Shown here: piece after piece, positions 60,250 through 64,000 of the stretch
Numbering within the stretch: the stretch's first letter is position 1
Layout of the letters: each line of letters starts with the position of its first letter
Source: Sipunculus nudus
Lineage: Eukaryota > Annelida > Sipuncula > Golfingiida > Sipunculidae
NCBI GenBank assembly: GCA_026874595.1
Contig: CM049317.1
Location: 35,242,901 to 35,306,900 of the forward strand
Reading direction: 5' to 3'
DNA length: 64,000 nucleotides
Program-made: the position numbers and the translations under genes
The notes under the pieces: model-generated
Told to the model about the DNA's origin: nothing
Seen by the model: the letters and a program-made list of their open reading frames with translations, nothing else
Databases searched by the model: none

Positions 60250-60748
60250 AAACATGTTGTAACATAATGCGGACGAACGTGTTTCTCCCGTGTCTCTCTT
60301 GATTTTAAGTGCATGACTTGTCACGTGACACTCGACATCTGTTTACGTTCTGGCGGCAGGGCGTCGTCACCTTGAACGTACATCAAGTGTAATGTGGATA
60401 AATAGAGGTAAAAAAAGTATAAAGATAAATGCATAATACTATATATTGACTGTAATTTTTATAAGACTTCATCTAAATGTTTTACTTGGTATATATGTAT
60501 ATAACTGTGGATTCATGACGTCGGCTCAGAACGTCTTTGACACGACGTCATTTTGGGTATTTTCGGCAAAATATCCTTTTTCGACAGTTTGTAGCAAAAT
60601 AAATATATAAATAACATACAAAATATGATATCATTAGATGCGCCGGATCGTCAACTTTATCATGCAAAAAAAATTAGTGAAATGTGGTCACACTTATTTG
60701 TGAGAGAGAGAAATATGGGTCCGTTACTTTGCACGATTACCATTATAA
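60250..60748 (-). repeat. Right terminal inverted repeat
   Basis: Inverse of the left arm (see 47662-48345). It ends GATTACCATTATAA. Confidence 0.8.
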
Positions 60749-60829
60749 GTATTATAACAATTAAGAATAATTATTATAAGTCTAACATTCGTCAAAGCAT
60801 TATAATATAACTATATTATATTTATTGCA

Positions 60830-60875
60830 GTATTATTTATTTGTAATTAAACCCTGGTTTTGGTGCAATTTTCGT

Positions 60876-60907
<32 letters not shown>

Positions 60908-61448
60908 TATTTTTATTTATTATTATATTATTGACATTTTACAAATCATTACACCACCTTCAAGCAAATATATATATATGTATATGTATATGTATATATA
61001 TAGTATTATGTTGTTTTAGTATTATATTTGTTATTATGACCATTATTATACCATTATTAAAATTGAAATATACATTGTAGTATTCCTTTGTCCCCAAAGC
61101 ATCATTTATCTCGTTATGAACTATGGGACTCGCATTTTATTATTATTATTATTAGTAGTAGTATTATTAATAATAATATTATAATTATTATTATTTCTAT
61201 TATTATTCGATTTATGTATTTATCATTATATTATTAATATTTAATAAATTATTACACTACCTTCAAGCGAATATATATATATGTTTATGTATAATATATA
61301 TAGTATTATGTTGTTTTAGTATTATATTTGTTATTATGACCATTATTATACCATCATTATAATTATAATATACATTGTAGTATTCGCTTGTCCCCAAAGC
61401 ATCATAAATCTCGTTATGAACTATGGGACTCACATTTTATAATTATTA

Positions 61449-61486
<38 letters not shown>

Positions 61487-61740
61487 TATTTATTTATTTT
61501 AAACATTATTAATGATTCATGTATTGATTATTATATTATTAATATTTTATAAATTATTACACTACCTTCAAGCAAAAGTATATATATATATATAGCATTA
61601 TGTTTGTTTTAGTATTATATATTTGTTATTATTACCATTATTATAACATTATTATAATTATAATATACATGTCTAAGAATGTCTTGGGACGATTGAACCC
61701 ATGTTATACACTTAAGTTGATTAGTTGTAGATATGTTACA
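60830..61740. repeat. Approx. 300-bp tandem repeats with (ATT)n tracts
   Basis: Three units (about 60830-61140, 61190-61440 and 61500-61740) share CACTACCTTCAAGC, GTTTTAGTATTATAT, TTATTATGACCATTATTAT and CATTGTAGTATTC. The last also matches 47520-47655 just left of the TIR element (CCCATGTTATACACTTAAGT), so the TIR element interrupts this repeat family. Confidence 0.75.
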
Positions 61741-62925
61741 AGAAAGGCGAGATGTTTTGAAATGCCGTGCTACCCGTACTTAAAATATAATGTAAGCGGT
61801 TGACGGTTTGTTTTAAGACTAGCTTTCTGTAAGATCTTGTACATTGGCTTTCGGGCGTTCGACCCCCATCCTCCGGTACCTATAGGAACACGCAAAGGCA
61901 CAAATTGAGTAAATTCAGCCTAGTTTATATACATCAATAAAGAACATTTTTATACATTTTTAGGTAATTACACAGTGTTTTTTAAGATTATGATGTAAAG
62001 TCAAGCGAAAGATGGCTTTAAAACATCTTATGGTCATATAGTCAGTAACTTAAGGATCAGTGGAACATCAGGTAATCGGATACTACTTTAACAGTTCAGG
62101 AGATAATAATGTTAAGACTTTTATTATGGTTTATAATATATAATTATATTATAAATATTCATTTACATGTATAAATTACATTTTTCCTAATTGTCTTCAA
62201 CCTGCCTGTTCATCTGCCTTTCGAAAAGAATTAATGTGATTTCTGTGGGCTTCATCTGTGTATATATTAATGATCTAAGGGTTATTCATATAGTTCTTAT
62301 ATCGCCTCCACGGAGGATGTATGAACCTATTAATCAACAAAGAGTTGTAAACACAACAATTTTTAAAAACGGGAAAAGAACATGTAATCTAACGTGGTAG
62401 TTTGCATATATGCGCAGGTAGAACTGTCACATGTTGCAAAAAGCAATTACAAAGCTCTGGCTTATCTGACTTGCCGCCAGATGCCTTTGTTGAACTTGTT
62501 TAGATTAATTTCGCGGGCGCCCATGCAGATATAATGAACACATTGATACAAACAAGACAAGCAGCATGTGTACGTTGATATCCACGTTGTCGGGGCTATT
62601 TTTATAACAGTCCGTGAATCCTGCTTTACGTTTGTTAACCTGATTGATTACCTCCAAGTTATATGAAAAAGGGTAAATGGTTGTATATGGCTTTACAAAA
62701 AATCTACATACAGTCGAATTTAAAGGGCAAGAACGGTTCATGTATATAACTGAAAGGTTTATAATTTTATCGCAGTTGTACGGGTATAAATCCATGTGTA
62801 CTATCAGACTTCCGCCTGATTATAATACTTTATTATTCTGTGTAGAATAATGTTATCCCACTGGGTGAACGTTTATCCTAACTGACAAAAGTTGCTCTAC
62901 TTTTAGCAAATACAGTATATCGATA

Positions 62926-62930
<5 letters not shown>
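61741..62930. other. Intergenic, nothing recognised
   Basis: AT-rich, no supported gene; the frames at 62191-62400 and 62505-62795 have no motif. Confidence 0.5.

Positions 62931-62997
<67 letters not shown>
62931..62997. repeat. (TA)n microsatellite
   Basis: A pure TA run that directly abuts the LTR of the third element, again suggesting insertion into TA repeats. Confidence 0.9.
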
Positions 62998-63001
<4 letters not shown>

Positions 63002-63153
63002 ACGGGGTGACATAAAAGCGGACCGAACTGTCTCGTTAGTGGAGCTTGCTTTCCTAGCGAAGCGGTTGGTACGCCGGACTTGTGCGCCACCGACATGGGT
63101 TCGAATCTGGGATCGGCCCAATGTTTCCCCCTGAGCAATTTGTCTTCGTAACA
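62998..63153 (+). repeat. LTR of third element (156 bp)
   Basis: It begins TGTTACGGGGTGACATAAAA and ends TTCGTAACA; the outermost seven bases TGTTACG and CGTAACA are perfect inverted repeats. Homologous to the two TRIM LTRs. Confidence 0.9.
63055..63108 (+). promoter_or_regulatory. tRNA-like Pol III A and B boxes in the LTR
   Basis: The A box TAGCGAAGCGG (63055) and B box GGTTCGAATCT (63098) start 43 bases apart. D-stem GCG/CGC can pair. Only TTT follows downstream, so termination would be weak here. It is not a functional tRNA gene, since the anticodon arm is poor. Confidence 0.6.
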
Positions 63154-63155
63154 AA

Positions 63156-63173
63156 TGGGGGCTCGTCCGGGAT
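63156..63173 (+). promoter_or_regulatory. Primer binding site for proline tRNA
   Basis: TGGGGGCTCGTCCGGGAT starts two bases after the LTR. It is complementary to the last 18 bases of proline tRNA, the same site used by several gammaretroviruses. Here it is simply the priming tRNA choice of this element. Confidence 0.85.
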
Positions 63174-63316
63174 GCGTAATATTTTTTGAAAATTTATTAG
63201 GCCTTGACCTGGACACATTGTTTGATCATATTGTTTACAAGATTACATATTGTTTACAATACATTATTTACAGGATTTATCTCAGTGTTTTTTTTGTTAT
63301 TGTTTTAACATCTAAC

Positions 63317-63505
63317 ATGGCAGATTTCAAACCTGAGACATTTGTTGACGATTCCGACCCTGATCAACTTGAACAGTTGACAAAAGAACAGTTGTTGCGT
63401 TTGGGACAACACTTAGGGCTAGGTGTGAAAAAAGCTTTCAGAAAGCCTGATATCATTGTTAAAATCATGCAAGATCTAGTAAGCAAAGAAGTTTGTTTCT
63501 GCTGA
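63317..63505 (+). pseudogene. Truncated Gag N-terminus
   Basis: ATG at 63317 begins MADFKPETFVDDSDPD, followed by a SAP-like helical region (EQLLRLGQHLGLGVKKAFRK) better preserved than the copy at 27565. The frame ends after the deletion joint at about 63482. The encoded 62 residues lack the capsid core and zinc knuckle. Confidence 0.75.
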
Positions 63506-64000
63506 GGAAAATTCCTCTGTTGACTCCCATGAGGAGTTTGATTGTAAAAAAAGATGTATATTCCTTTAAGGACTCTAAAAAATAGTTTATGACTGACAAT
63601 GTCAATGTCAGTTCTTTGTTTGATGAAGCTGAGGTAGTAGATTCCTCTACTGACTCTAAAATCGAGTTATTTGAGCCATTCATATATGATGGTTTTGTAT
63701 CATTTTCAAGTGATAATTCAGATTCTACCCCTATTAGAATTTTGAGGGACACTGTTTCAGGTTAGACTCTCATGATAGCAAACACTTTGCCATTTTCTAA
63801 TAGGTCCTTTACTGGTGCACATGCACTTGTTAAAGGTGTGTTTTCAGACAAGCACACTTCAGTTCCGCCATGTTAACATGTTGAAACCATATTAAGACAG
63901 AAATAGCACATCAGATGTTGTACATAATGTCAGTGCTGTAAATTGTGTAAACACTGGCCCTGACCCAGTTAAAGTAGATACTGATTGTAAGTGTGATGTA
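63506..64000 (+). pseudogene. Linker and pol fragments of third element
   Basis: Sequence homologous to 29110-29460 (acidic linker, protease-motif region with RDTVSG in place of RDTGSG) and then to 30984-31110. Frameshifts and an early stop make it non-coding. Confidence 0.7.

Larger units (their letters stand above)
47662..60748. mobile_element. 13-kb non-autonomous TIR element carrying a satellite array
   Basis: The left end TTATAAGGGTAATCGTGC and the right end GCACGATTACCATTATAA are inverted copies. The match continues inward for more than 400 bp on both sides (next entries). Between the arms is a 117-bp satellite array split by an LTR retrotransposon. Without that insertion and its duplicated target the element would be about 5.1 kb. 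No transposase frame exists, so the mobilising enzyme is unknown. No clean target duplication is visible because the flanks are AT-rich repeats. Confidence 0.7.
62998..64000 (+). mobile_element. Third LTR element, internally deleted, runs off the window
   Basis: A 156-bp LTR of the TRIM type is followed by a perfect proline-tRNA primer site, a leader and gag start homologous to 27430-27740, then a jump (63482) to the linker homologous to 29083-29460, then another jump (63868) to sequence homologous to 30984-31110. It has thus lost the Gag core, integrase and, so far as visible, most of pol. Its LTR is unlike the LTRs of the element at 26631. The 3' end lies outside the window. Confidence 0.85.

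Noticed and set aside
63055-63108. A functional tRNA gene in the 156-bp LTR
   Set aside because: The A and B boxes and spacing fit, but the anticodon and T stems pair poorly and the sequence sits inside terminal repeats, so it is a tRNA-derived promoter.

Overview
The window looks like gene-poor, AT-rich nuclear DNA from an invertebrate animal, most likely a mollusc such as a bivalve. This is inferred from the spliced C-type lectin gene, the Gmr1-like LTR retrotransposons, the very long (TA)n and (ATT)n microsatellites and the many foldback repeats. There are no prokaryotic operons, rRNA genes or convincing tRNA genes. Most of the 64 kb is mobile or repetitive DNA.

Layout. 1-11 kb: an LTR-family solo LTR inside a (TA)n tract (3368-4081), a foldback element with T-rich arms (5755-7718) plus a stray arm (4730-5124), and a second foldback element built on AATTCGTGCGCACGAATT palindromes that carries a dead LINE fragment (8257-10323). 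11.2-13.9 kb: a 29-bp minisatellite. 14.3-15.4 kb: a broken coding-like stretch. 19.2-23.0 kb (minus strand): the one well supported host gene, a four-exon secreted C-type lectin whose splice phases all agree. 25.9-26.3 kb: a probable last exon of an unidentified minus-strand gene. 26.6-33.5 kb: a decayed LTR retrotransposon. 35-47.6 kb: three diverged copies of a segmental repeat, one interrupted by a 431-bp miniature LTR element (TRIM). 47.7-60.7 kb: a 13-kb region bounded by long terminal inverted repeats and filled with a 117-bp satellite, into which a complete young LTR retrotransposon has jumped (50904-58898, TSD AATAT). 61-64 kb: (ATT)n repeats and the 5' end of a third, internally deleted LTR element.

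The two coding retrotransposons both have integrase upstream of reverse transcriptase (gag-PR-INT-RT-RNase H), the reverse of normal Ty3/gypsy order and the hallmark of the Gmr1-like group. The element at 52840-57315 is a single open frame with all catalytic motifs and nearly identical LTRs, so it may be active.

The most unusual signal is a 156-bp LTR found three times (39376, 39651, 62998). Each copy carries a tRNA-like body with Pol III A and B boxes at tRNA spacing, and two of the three are followed by a run of at least four Ts. Two copies flank only about 119 bp (the TRIM). The third is followed by a proline-tRNA primer binding site and a deleted gag/pol body that matches the decayed element at 26.6 kb, although that element has quite different LTRs. 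This is reminiscent of the plant Cassandra TRIMs, whose LTRs carry 5S rRNA promoters, but with a tRNA-type promoter.
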